A DNA stretch of 64,000 nt from JAJCYX01 sp965243825 (GTDB taxonomy: Bacteria; Chloroflexota; Dehalococcoidia; Lucifugimonadales; Lucifugimonadaceae), in contig CBDEVT010000001.1 in NCBI GenBank assembly GCA_965243825.1, positions 124,001-188,000 on the forward strand, written 5' to 3'. The translations under genes were made by a program, and so were the position numbers. Positions 53,397 through 61,695 of this stretch are shown here, piece by piece (position 1 is the first letter of the stretch; the number at the start of each line of letters is the position of its first letter). Below the pieces are notes generated by a model. It was not told the origin of the DNA and made no database searches. It saw nothing but the letters and a program-made list of their open reading frames with translations.

Positions 53397-54185
53397 ATGA
53401 CGTTTTGCCTCGGTATGAAATGCCAGGAAGGCCTACTGGCCATTGCTGATACTCGAATAACGAGTGGCAACGAGATCTCTATGGCCAAAAAGGTGTCGGT
53501 CCACCAGATCGCCAATCACTCCCTATTCATATTGACGAGTGGCCTGCGATCGCTACGAGACAAAGCAGTGACGTATTTTGAACACCGTCTCGTTGATGAC
53601 CCAGAGAACCTGAGCATGATGTATCAGGCGGCGAACGCCTTCGCTGAGGATGTTCGTTCTGTCCGGACAGAAGACAGCCAGTGGCTTGTTGAATCAGGTC
53701 TAAATTTCGACCTGCACTGCATCGTGGGAGGCCAACTCCACGAGGACGACGAGCCCCACATGTACCTCGTTTATCCGGAAGGCAACTGGGTGGAAGTCCG
53801 GACAGGTACTCCGTATGTGATCATCGGCGACACCCGTTACGGCAAGCCTATCCTCGACCGGCTCTGGCGACACAACCGGCCCCTGAACGATGCGCTGCGA
53901 ATCGGCTTGATCGCCTTCAACGAGACCAAGACCTCTGCTTCAAACGTTGACTACCCGGCTGATGCTGTTCTGTATCGTCCTGGAACTTTTGAGATCAAAG
54001 AAGCAAGGTTCTCCGCCGATGAACTAGCACCGCTAGACCGGAACTGGGGCCATGCCATCGAAGCGGCCGCCAATCAGATGTCCAGCTCAACCGAATCACT
54101 CTTTTCCGAACTAGATTCTGCGCCGCCGGCACACACCCACTTCGGCGACTCAGAATGGGCGGCTAAAGGCGTGTCCTGGCCTTAA
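53397..54185 (+). CDS. Anbu-type proteasome-like peptidase
   Basis: 262 residues. It begins MTFCLGMKCQEGLLAIADTRITSG, matching Anbu: Thr2 becomes the N-terminal nucleophile after Met removal, and Asp and Arg of ADTR belong to the active site. KKVSVHQIANHSLFILTSGL follows, carrying the lysine. Later parts (DLHCIVGG, YLVYPEGNWVEVRTGTPYVIIGDTRYGK) agree with the HslV/Anbu fold. Anbu forms an open helical ring and acts without known ATPases. Here the operon has the ATP-grasp and alpha-E partners but no transglutaminase gene, which usually accompanies them. Confidence 0.9.
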   Translation: MTFCLGMKCQEGLLAIADTRITSGNEISMAKKVSVHQIANHSLFILTSGLRSLRDKAVTYFEHRLVDDPENLSMMYQAANAFAEDVRSVRTEDSQWLVESGLNFDLHCIVGGQLHEDDEPHMYLVYPEGNWVEVRTGTPYVIIGDTRYGKPILDRLWRHNRPLNDALRIGLIAFNETKTSASNVDYPADAVLYRPGTFEIKEARFSADELAPLDRNWGHAIEAAANQMSSSTESLFSELDSAPPAHTHFGDSEWAAKGVSWP

Positions 54186-54261
54186 ACCGAATTGTGTTAT
54201 GAGACCTCGCGTCGTGTACGAACGATTAAGCCACGGCCAGCCTGATGTGGTGAGTCAGTGA

Positions 54262-55110
54262 GTGAAGACACTTTCAGTTCAGGCTCGGTTCACGCACGTT
54301 GAGACGTACGACAACCAACGAATGAAAGACATTCCCCGATTCAACCAGGATGAGCGTCAAAGAGTAGCTCGATACTACGATCTGCAGCCTAACAATCCGA
54401 TAGACATCGACTTCTACATCGGACAGGTCCCTTACAAGTCGGCATGTGTGCTCGAACTAGGCTGCGGCACGGGTAGGGTTCTAACCCAGCTTGTGGACCA
54501 CTGTGAGTTTATTCAGGGCATTGATCGTTCGGAGTCAATGCTTGAAATCTGCAGAGAAAAGCTGGCGCGTCGTTCAATTCCGGAAGACCGAGCGAGGGTT
54601 CAACTGGGTGATGCTACTTCGCTGAAACTCCAGCGCAAGTTCGACCTGATCACGGCGCCGTTCCGGGTATTCCAGAATTTGGAGACGGATCTCCAGGTGA
54701 GCGGATTCTTTGGCACAGTGCGTAAACACCTCGATCCAGACGGAAGCTGCCTCATCACTGCGTTTAACCCAAACCGCGAGCGAGACGCGTTGTTCGAAAA
54801 CTGGTCATCGACCGAGGAAGTCTTCAACTGGGAAGTGCCTTTCGGAGGAGGGCGGTTAACACGCCATCATCGCAACGCCGGCTTCAATAAAGACACTCGG
54901 ACGGTTTATCCAGACCTGATTTATCGGATGTGGGATGGCAGGGATCTGGTCGATGAATCGGTAATGAAGATAGCGATGCGTTGCTACTACCCGGATGAAC
55001 TTATCGGGTTGGTTGAAGAACACGGCTTCGTAGTAAACGAGACCTGGGGAGGTTATGCCGGTGAAGAGTATGGAGAAGGTCCCGAATTAGTGATCAAGTT
55101 CGGTCTGTAG
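54262..55110 (+). CDS. Class I SAM-dependent methyltransferase
   Basis: 282 residues from a GTG at 54262; an ATG at 54322 is also possible. Motif I is VLELGCGTG, followed by IQGIDRSESMLEI, FDLITAPFRVFQNL and LDPDGSCLITAFNP. YNPNRERDALFENW-type ends are common in small-molecule or peptide methyltransferases. It follows the Anbu gene by 76 bp on the same strand and could belong to the operon. Substrate is unknown. Confidence 0.85.
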   Translation: MKTLSVQARFTHVETYDNQRMKDIPRFNQDERQRVARYYDLQPNNPIDIDFYIGQVPYKSACVLELGCGTGRVLTQLVDHCEFIQGIDRSESMLEICREKLARRSIPEDRARVQLGDATSLKLQRKFDLITAPFRVFQNLETDLQVSGFFGTVRKHLDPDGSCLITAFNPNRERDALFENWSSTEEVFNWEVPFGGGRLTRHHRNAGFNKDTRTVYPDLIYRMWDGRDLVDESVMKIAMRCYYPDELIGLVEEHGFVVNETWGGYAGEEYGEGPELVIKFGL

Positions 55111-55170
55111 CTGTTTCGCCAACCACGTATTTGCTAGTCGAATAGCTCCAGTGCAATCCAGGCCGAACGC

Positions 55171-55205
55171 ATCGCGAAAAGTTCTGTCTGTCATCCCTCA
55201 GGTCC
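55171..55205. repeat. Dispersed intergenic repeat, copy B
   Basis: 35-bp copy with one deletion and several substitutions compared with copies A and C; it keeps the GCGAAAAGTTCTG core and the CATCCCTCAGG end. It lies between convergent genes. Confidence 0.6.
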
Positions 55206-55339
55206 CTCGGGCTGGCGTGCAACAGCAAGGGATTTCCTTGGTTAACGAACGATCAAGGGGCGACAACCGCCAGGTCGGGGAACCGAACGGCGATTAATGT
55301 AATGAATCCGAGCAGCCTTATGCCGTCCCCAAAGTCTGA

Positions 55340-57886
55340 TCAACCTGTAACCGGTTCTTCGTCGAAGGTTGCCCAGTAGATTGCCTCACTACCGTCGGTA
55401 AACGTGACTTTGAACGCCAGATCATGCCCGTCGGTGTACGCGTTTGGCCTTCCGACCTCGGTGTTTGCACCTCCAACGAAATGCACCAGGTTCACAGTTT
55501 TCGTAACGGAACCAGTAAGCGTTGGAAGCTGCAGTTCGTCACCTCGTTTGATCACCCTGTGCAGGAAACCTCCAGGAGACTGCACCCAGATCTCGTCGCC
55601 GAAGCCGATCTCGAACGCTACGTGACCAAATCTGTTGACTGAGAGACCCTGTACCTGAAATGGAAATACCGAGATCTGTCCCTCTGGCCCCGGCAACGCG
55701 TCTAATCTGGCTATGATCTCAATGTTGGACCCGTCCGACGCCAGGATGTATTCGGTAAGAGTGCCGGACAGGTCCGCCGCCTCAGCGACAAAAACGACCC
55801 GTCCATCTTCAAGAATCAGTGGGGATCGGAAGTTCAGGATCTCAAGCCCAGTCTCTGGAACGACGTCCCCCCAGCTTGCCATTCGAGTTTGCATGCCGTC
55901 AGAGTCGACTTTCCAGATAGAAGCGTCGATGTTTATTTCGATGTCGAGCGGGACGTTGTCTTCCGCATAAAACGCTACATCGCCCCGGCTGTTCACACTT
56001 GGATCCAGGATCCTGGTGAACTCCGTCTCATCTGTCACCGGCATCCCGGTTTGAACAATCCGTTTCACCCCGGCAGGACCTATCAGCCAGATTCCTGACC
56101 CGGTTTCGGAGCCTGATGCTGGATCGTTCGTGAAGTAGTCTTCGAGATATATCGCGACGGATCCGCTAAAGGTCAGCCCTGCGCTCACTATCGGATTTCC
56201 GCCGGATGACGTCCAACCCGGCGCCAGTCCGGGCAGCTCCTGCCCTTCCGACGCGATGTGGATCAACTTGCCTGGCTCGGTCAGCCAAACTCCCTCGGAA
56301 CTGGCGCTTGCCCCAGTCGCCGTAATCTGGTCGCTGATAACGTCGGCCATCTGGACCCAGTCGAACTCGTTGAACTCACTGCCTGCCTCCTGTCCAGGCG
56401 CAGATGCTCCCTGGCTGAACAATGGGAATGTAAGCGGCGGATCGAACTCCAATGAAGCACGAGTGACTCTGTTTTGGAATCCGTCACCGGTCTTGAATCT
56501 CGCGATATAGGCAACGACTCCGTCCCCGGTCACCGGTATCGGCTCGCTGTTGATGAAGACGGGTTGACCAGGACTCGCTTGACTGACTGTGACTAGCAAG
56601 TTGCTCAAGAAACTGCCTATAAGATCGTCTTCCTCGAATACCCAGATCCCGTTATTTCCTTCGCTGGTGACAGCCCGAAAAACGGCGTAGCCGCCACCAG
56701 CCGTCGGCGAAGCCAAGAATGAGAACGAGTCGTTAGTCCCGGGCGCTCCACCATCAGTGGCAGCGACGAGGACCAGCCTGAGTTTTTCCTCTCCACGGTC
56801 GATCGCCGGCGTTGCCGTCGCGGTCGGAATTGGAGCCGGAGTCGATGTCGGCAGAGCATTTATCGTCGCTACGGCGCTCTGTGCTGTTGCTGTGGCCAAT
56901 GCGCTGCCGGTAGCTGCCGTTGCTGTAGCCCTTTCGACGGCGTCCGAGACAGTGACGCAATCGATGCGAGCCGTTAGCGAAACCTTGATGTTTCTCGACG
57001 GTGCCTCCCCGGCCAGCCGGCTGACAGGTCGAGCGTCCACGTTCAGTGAATAGAATCCGGCTCCAACACGCACGCACTGGACGGTCGCCGGAATGATCGC
57101 GATGCTTTGATTGATGGCAACATTGCGAGCTGAAGTTGCCTTGAGACCGTTCAGCTCGTAGGCCAGTCGGGTTGCCTCGTCATCAGAATCCGCGAAGTAG
57201 TCTTCATGCTTTGGATCCAGCGTTAGAAGATTCAGAGATCCGGCTACTGCAAACTCCCAGCCGGTGTCGAAGCGCAAGGTCGATTCGATTTCTGTGGTGA
57301 TGGACCCCTCAACATTGACGGTTGAACCCAGAGCCCGTTCGGCCGGATCGGCCTGCTCAAGGCGCACGATCAGTCCGGATTTCGATCTCACGATCCAGCT
57401 GAAGTGGGAGACCTCGCCTGAAAGCGTGAGCGTCTCGTCAGCCGTGTTGAAGGTGTTGGTGACGTTCTCTAAGCCGGAGACTTCGCCGTCTCCTGAGACG
57501 CTAACCAGGTCGAAAGCTTCAACTTCATCGGCGGCCTCATCAATATCGAGTTCGTCGAATGGCAGCGCCAGAGTGAGCTTGACGGGTCTTGCAAACTGCA
57601 GACCGTCCGGTTTCAGTTCGAACGCTGTCGCCTCACCGTCCGCGAGTTCACCGGGCACAGAATCGACAGAAACCGATTCGAACGAGATGGTCACGTCCTC
57701 AGAAACCGCTCCCGGAGGGACCGACAACACAAACGAATCGTCAGACGCCCGCAACTCACCGCCTTCTGAGGCTGTGATGCGAACTTCCGAGGTTACTACC
57801 GCGTCTCTGGCGTCAGAACTGCAAGCGAGTACCATGCAGAGTGCAATGGTCACGAACGCCACGCTGGTTCGCGTCGTGTAACTCAT
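55340..57886 (-). CDS. Large surface lipoprotein with ZU5-like and tandem beta domains
   Basis: 848 residues; the signal peptide TSVAFVTIALCMVLAC puts the lipidated Cys at 22. A ZU5-like sandwich follows (GGELRASDDSFVLSVPPGAVSEDVTISFESV, about 40-180). An Ala/Thr-rich linker with TPAPIPTATATPA lies near 345-365. The C-terminal 450 residues form repeated modules with 'NxxGDVAF'-type turns, known from choice-of-anchor NxxGxxAF repeat proteins, probably a propeller. No catalytic motif is seen. A surface sensor or scaffold is inferred. Confidence 0.82.
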   Translation of the reverse strand: MSYTTRTSVAFVTIALCMVLACSSDARDAVVTSEVRITASEGGELRASDDSFVLSVPPGAVSEDVTISFESVSVDSVPGELADGEATAFELKPDGLQFARPVKLTLALPFDELDIDEAADEVEAFDLVSVSGDGEVSGLENVTNTFNTADETLTLSGEVSHFSWIVRSKSGLIVRLEQADPAERALGSTVNVEGSITTEIESTLRFDTGWEFAVAGSLNLLTLDPKHEDYFADSDDEATRLAYELNGLKATSARNVAINQSIAIIPATVQCVRVGAGFYSLNVDARPVSRLAGEAPSRNIKVSLTARIDCVTVSDAVERATATAATGSALATATAQSAVATINALPTSTPAPIPTATATPAIDRGEEKLRLVLVAATDGGAPGTNDSFSFLASPTAGGGYAVFRAVTSEGNNGIWVFEEDDLIGSFLSNLLVTVSQASPGQPVFINSEPIPVTGDGVVAYIARFKTGDGFQNRVTRASLEFDPPLTFPLFSQGASAPGQEAGSEFNEFDWVQMADVISDQITATGASASSEGVWLTEPGKLIHIASEGQELPGLAPGWTSSGGNPIVSAGLTFSGSVAIYLEDYFTNDPASGSETGSGIWLIGPAGVKRIVQTGMPVTDETEFTRILDPSVNSRGDVAFYAEDNVPLDIEINIDASIWKVDSDGMQTRMASWGDVVPETGLEILNFRSPLILEDGRVVFVAEAADLSGTLTEYILASDGSNIEIIARLDALPGPEGQISVFPFQVQGLSVNRFGHVAFEIGFGDEIWVQSPGGFLHRVIKRGDELQLPTLTGSVTKTVNLVHFVGGANTEVGRPNAYTDGHDLAFKVTFTDGSEAIYWATFDEEPVTG

Positions 57887-58080
57887 GCTGACAGGATACC
57901 GTAAGTCAAATTACTGCCAGCTTTACTCAAAGATCCGAATACCTGAGTTCCATGACGCGACGGCAGCGATGATCTCACCTTCGGCGGCATCTCTGTTTTT
58001 CTGGCAGCACACTGAGTTTGCCTACGCCGATTCCACACGACGTACGCCAATATCTCTCAGAAGCCAGCAAGAGGGAATCG

Positions 58081-58116
58081 ATCTCGAAAAATTCTGCCTA
58101 TCATCCCCTCAGCTCC
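58081..58116. repeat. Dispersed intergenic repeat, copy C
   Basis: 36-bp copy matching copy A at 33 of 36 positions (ATCTCGAAAAATTCTGCC and TATCATCCCCTC). It is in the 275-bp gap between the lipoprotein start and the end of the OSBS-like gene. No gene is seen in the rest of that gap. Confidence 0.72.
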
Positions 58117-58161
58117 AGATGCGGTCTGAGGAAACTCATATCAACTCACCAAGACAAGCGG

Positions 58162-59268
58162 TCAGTTCGAGGCCACAGAGGTTTGCTCTACGGTGAACTC
58201 TCTCAGCAGATCAGGATCAGGCTCGGGTAGTCCGTTCGTGAACGGCATCATTGTCTGGCGGGCCGTAAGCTCGATCTCTGGCTGGGCGAGATCTCGTTCA
58301 TAGAACCGCGACGAAGGAAACAGGTCTCCGGGGTAAAGAAAGTTCGGTAGCGTCGCTAGCTCTATACAGATTGCAGATCCCACAGCGCTTTCCAGCATCC
58401 CACCGACCCACACAGGAACTCCTGCGTCGCGGCACACATCGTGGATCTTAATCGAGTTGGCGAGACCACCAACTCGCCCCGGTTTGATGTTCACGAACTC
58501 ACAGGCTCCGATGCTTAGCGCATGTTCAGCAGCTCGGACTCCATTGATGCTCTCATCCAGGCAGATCGGTGTGTCAATCAACCCAGCGAGCGCGGCATGG
58601 TCTAAGAGGTCGTCACTAGCGAGGGGTTGCTCGATGAACTCCAGGTTGAAGCGTTCCATTTCTTGAAACAGTGATGAGTCGTCGAGTGTGTATCCACCGT
58701 TGCAATCGACGTGAATCCTGACACTTGGAAAACTCGACCTGACTGCTTCCAGCATTTCGATGTCCCACCCACGCGCGACCTTCAGCTTGATCCTTGGGAA
58801 GCCAGCATCAACGGCCGCCTGGATATTGCCCAGGAGCATGTCGAACGAATCCTGTATACCGAAGTCTGCGCCGGCTGAAACCTCTCGTGTCGAGCCACCA
58901 AGAAGCTGGTGCAGCGGTCGTTGTTCATGCTTGACTCGGAGTGTCCACCAGCAGATCTCCAGAACAGCTTTGGCAAATGGATTACCTTTGAACAGGCTTA
59001 GTTGGTCGTTGAGGTCCTCAGGACTTTCGTAGTCTCGACCGATGACATGAGGAGCAAAGAACTCCGAAACGGCTTGGAAAACTCCTGCAGCAGACTCGGG
59101 ACTGTAGGTCGGCAATTCGAGAGGTGCGGACTCAGACCATGCTTCATGTTCACCACTACCGACTTTGACGATCACGGAGTGAATCTCGTGATCTTCACCG
59201 TAGGCAGTCCGCCACGGGTATTTGAGTGGCATCGCTACGTGGTAGATATCGAGTGACTGAATCTTCAC
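58162..59268 (-). CDS. OSBS/N-acylamino acid racemase-type enolase-superfamily enzyme
   Basis: 368 residues of the MLE subgroup: K161-L-K163, metal ligands D188 (DCNGGY), E213 (EQP) and D238 (LDES), and the second catalytic Lys K262 in IKPGRVGG. Such enzymes are o-succinylbenzoate synthases (MenC) or N-acylamino acid racemases, often both. No other menaquinone genes are in the window, so racemase/epimerase function is as likely. The gene ends beside repeat C and is divergent from the mobile region to its right. Confidence 0.88.
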   Translation of the reverse strand: MKIQSLDIYHVAMPLKYPWRTAYGEDHEIHSVIVKVGSGEHEAWSESAPLELPTYSPESAAGVFQAVSEFFAPHVIGRDYESPEDLNDQLSLFKGNPFAKAVLEICWWTLRVKHEQRPLHQLLGGSTREVSAGADFGIQDSFDMLLGNIQAAVDAGFPRIKLKVARGWDIEMLEAVRSSFPSVRIHVDCNGGYTLDDSSLFQEMERFNLEFIEQPLASDDLLDHAALAGLIDTPICLDESINGVRAAEHALSIGACEFVNIKPGRVGGLANSIKIHDVCRDAGVPVWVGGMLESAVGSAICIELATLPNFLYPGDLFPSSRFYERDLAQPEIELTARQTMMPFTNGLPEPDPDLLREFTVEQTSVASN

Positions 59269-59297
59269 TTGACGGCGAAATAAGCTTTATCAGCTGG

Positions 59298-59308
59298 TTG
59301 GGGACCTG
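59298..59308. repeat. Direct repeat flanking the recombinase, left copy
   Basis: TTGGGGACCTG occurs here and again at 60942-60952, just after the recombinase stop. Both copies continue with a similar CAG-AACC segment. It may be an attachment or cargo boundary. Confidence 0.4.
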
Positions 59309-59360
59309 CGCACAGGAACCGGCACTAATAAAGAGTGTTCAACGGCTTTCGTATTTTTCA

Positions 59361-59403
59361 TGGTCGGGGTGACAGGATTCGAACCTGTGACCCCCCGCTC
59401 CCG
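59361..59403 (-). tRNA. 3' half of tRNA-Pro(CGG), broken at the anticodon (att scar)
   Basis: On the minus strand these 43 nt read from the anticodon CGG with GA of the loop and 3' anticodon stem, through a GGGTC variable loop, the T arm ACAGG-TTCGAAT-CCTGT, and CACCCCG-A-CCA. The G72 at the acceptor end, discriminator A73 and encoded CCA fit tRNA-Pro. No matching 5' half (CGGGGTG) exists on the other side: the neighbouring bases cannot form the anticodon stem. It is thus the 3' half left when an integrative element inserts at the anticodon loop. The recombinase gene starts 50 bp beyond it. Confidence 0.72.
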
Positions 59404-59452
59404 CGCTTAGCATTAGACCATGAATACGTTATGCTTAGTGTAAGGCAACATC

Positions 59453-60940
59453 ATGGTCACTTCAATCGCTCAGAAACGCGTAGTCGGATATATCAGAGTC
59501 TCAACCGAGAAGCAGGTCGGTGACGGGCATCAGTCGCTTGAAACACAGGAATCACGCATCAGGGAGACTGCCGTTGGTCGCGGTGATGCGCTGGTCAAGG
59601 TGTTCCGAGATGTCCAATCAGGACGACGTGACGACCGGCCTGAATACCAGCGGATGGTTCGATATGTACTTGACGAGGACATCGATGTGGTGCTGGTCCA
59701 GTATCTCGATAGATTCGGTCGCAAACCTCAGGAGATATTGACTCGAATCTGGAAGCTCAAGGAGCACGGAGTCTCTGTGGAGGCTACTGACCAGGACATA
59801 GCTGAAGAGTTGATGCTCATGGTCCATGCAGGTGTGGCCGGTCATGAGAGCAAGAGAACCTCTGAAAGAGTTCGGGCGAACATGGTGAATATCGTGAAGA
59901 GCGGAACACACAGTGGTAAGGCACCGTTCGGGTTTAGATCGGTCAAGGAGATTGTTGATGGTAGGGCCAGAGTGGTGCGGTGGGAGCATGTAGAGGATGA
60001 GGCAGCGATCGTCCGTGAGATGTTTCGGTTGAGTGTTGAGGAGAACCTCGGGTTCAAGGCGATCGCTGACGGTCTTAACGAGAAGGATCTTAAGCGAGAT
60101 AGTGGACCCTGGGTTGCTGCGTCAATACGCCACATCCTTCGTAACCCGGTGCTCAAGGGTGTGATGGTTTACGGGCGAAGGCCCAAGACTGGGAATCCAA
60201 AAGGTGAGGTTGTTGAGGTATCGGGAGTGTTTCCGCCGATCCTTGATGACTCTGAGTGGGACCTACTTCAGCAGCGCTTGGACATAAGGAAGAGTGCTCC
60301 CCGAGGATCTGTCCATAAGAGTGCATATCTGCTTACAAGCATCGCCAGGTGTGGTCATTGTGGAGGGCCGATGGTTGGCAAGGCAGGTTCTGCATACAAG
60401 GGTCGGCGATACAGGAGCTACGTCTGTTCGAACGCGAATAAGTCTCGCGACGTATGTGCTTATTACAACGGTCATGCTGCAACAAAGCTTGAAGATGCTG
60501 TCCTTGAGTACCTGGGGCAGTTCAGTGACCCCAAGCGTGTTGCAGAGCTGCTCAACAAGGCCGGTAAGACGGATCTGAAGCGGAGGAGATCAGAGCTTTC
60601 GAAACTGGAGAAGAGGCTCGCTTCGCTCGATGTGGATTTCAAAAAGAACCTTGAGTACCTGAAAAAGGGGTTGTTGAACGAGGAAGAGTTTGGAAAGGCG
60701 AACGCTCTGCAGCGGGATCAGCGTGCCCAGACTGAGTCAAGGCTGGCGGAGCTGAGAACGAAGTTGGAGTCTGCCGCGTCTCGACAAGCTACCGCCTCTG
60801 CCCTGCCCTCACAGATCAAGTCGTTCGTTAAGTCGTTTGAGGATCTGGAAACTCCAAAAGCTAAGGCGATTCTCCAGACGATTCTCAAGTCGGCTCACGT
60901 CTGGCGCGGTGGGAAGATCGAACTGGGGTTCAGGGCCTGA
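59453..60940 (+). CDS. Large serine recombinase (site-specific integrase)
   Basis: 495 residues. The catalytic domain has GYIRVSTEKQ with S17, SGRRDDRPEYQRMV and LDRFGRKPQEI (about 1-145). A recombinase domain follows (GKAPFGFRS... to about 270), then a zinc ribbon (CGHCGG with a later C-x-C pair, about 300-330) and a long coiled coil (about 370-460). This is the layout of phage-type large serine integrases. It is intact, unlike the fragments at 49346 and 63069. It lies beside a broken tRNA-Pro and is flanked by 11-bp direct repeats. Confidence 0.92.
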   Translation: MVTSIAQKRVVGYIRVSTEKQVGDGHQSLETQESRIRETAVGRGDALVKVFRDVQSGRRDDRPEYQRMVRYVLDEDIDVVLVQYLDRFGRKPQEILTRIWKLKEHGVSVEATDQDIAEELMLMVHAGVAGHESKRTSERVRANMVNIVKSGTHSGKAPFGFRSVKEIVDGRARVVRWEHVEDEAAIVREMFRLSVEENLGFKAIADGLNEKDLKRDSGPWVAASIRHILRNPVLKGVMVYGRRPKTGNPKGEVVEVSGVFPPILDDSEWDLLQQRLDIRKSAPRGSVHKSAYLLTSIARCGHCGGPMVGKAGSAYKGRRYRSYVCSNANKSRDVCAYYNGHAATKLEDAVLEYLGQFSDPKRVAELLNKAGKTDLKRRRSELSKLEKRLASLDVDFKKNLEYLKKGLLNEEEFGKANALQRDQRAQTESRLAELRTKLESAASRQATASALPSQIKSFVKSFEDLETPKAKAILQTILKSAHVWRGGKIELGFRA

Positions 60941-60941
60941 C

Positions 60942-60952
60942 TTGGGGACCTG
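60942..60952. repeat. Direct repeat flanking the recombinase, right copy
   Basis: Identical to the 11-bp TTGGGGACCTG at 59298-59308, starting one base after the recombinase stop. The two enclose the tRNA fragment and the recombinase gene. Confidence 0.4.
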
Positions 60953-61028
60953 TCAGAACCGTGTATTACCGAATTGGACGCCAGCTTTCGGAAGAACACT
61001 GAGTCAGACAAAAAGTGAAAGATCGCGC

Positions 61029-61529
61029 ATGCCCATCAACGTTGCATTGGTCGCACCAGAAATACCGCAAAACACTGGCAATATCATCCGCTTGTGTGCG
61101 AACACAGGTTCTCGATTGCACCTAGTTGAGCCATTGGGGTTTGACCTTGCTGAAAGAAATCTGCGCCGAGCAGCATTGGATTATTCACATCTGACTGATC
61201 TAGTAGTCCACGACTCTTTTAATTCGCTCCTAATGGCGGTAAATCCCGCTCGAACATTTGCAACATCTGTTAGCGGCAATACTTCTTACGAATCAGTTGA
61301 GTACCAGAGCGACGATACGATAGTTTTCGGAGCCGAAAGCCGAGGATTACCTGATCAGATTATTTCTACTTTCCATCCAGACAATCGCATCAGGATTCCA
61401 ATGAAGGCCTCGAATAGGAGCATTAACCTCTCGAATGCCGTTGCTATCGTGGTTTACGAAGTGTGGCGACAACTAGCTTTTACAGGCGGCGAAGCACAAC
61501 CGTTAGATCAGCGACACTATTTTTCGTAG
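61029..61529 (+). CDS. trmL: tRNA (cytidine/uridine-2'-O)-methyltransferase TrmL (SPOUT family)
   Basis: 166 residues from the ATG at 61029. It has the TrmL blocks: ALVAPEIPQNTGNIIRLCANTG, LRRAALDYS, FGAESRGLP and a C-terminal IPMKASNRSINLSNAVAIVVYEVWRQ forming the trefoil-knot SAM site. It methylates the wobble base ribose of tRNA-Leu isoacceptors. Base composition is clearly more AT-rich than the genes to its left, suggesting a different origin or carriage on the inserted element. It is alone between the recombinase and the ATP-grasp gene. Confidence 0.92.
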   Translation: MPINVALVAPEIPQNTGNIIRLCANTGSRLHLVEPLGFDLAERNLRRAALDYSHLTDLVVHDSFNSLLMAVNPARTFATSVSGNTSYESVEYQSDDTIVFGAESRGLPDQIISTFHPDNRIRIPMKASNRSINLSNAVAIVVYEVWRQLAFTGGEAQPLDQRHYFS

Positions 61530-61695
61530 CTCCATCGTGCGACGTGGCCAGCGTGGACTTTGGTCGGCAGCGCGGGCATCCCATGGCATCTCCTCGACTG
61601 CTTACTGCAGGATGCCAACCGTCCCGTGACCTGATCTCCGACAGAACCCATCGAGCGCACCACAGAATGCATTGATTTCGAGTGGCTAAAAAGGT

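Noticed and set aside
58162..59268. menC of a menaquinone operon
   Set aside because: No other men genes are in the window; the enzyme may equally be an N-acylamino acid racemase, so no gene symbol is given.
59361..59430. Complete tRNA gene
   Set aside because: The bases beyond the anticodon do not form the anticodon stem, D arm or acceptor 5' strand; only the 3' half is present.
59335..59523. Open frame reading GDRIRTCDPPLPRLALDH
   Set aside because: This peptide is a well-known artefact of translating antisense across a tRNA 3' half; it covers the tRNA-Pro fragment.
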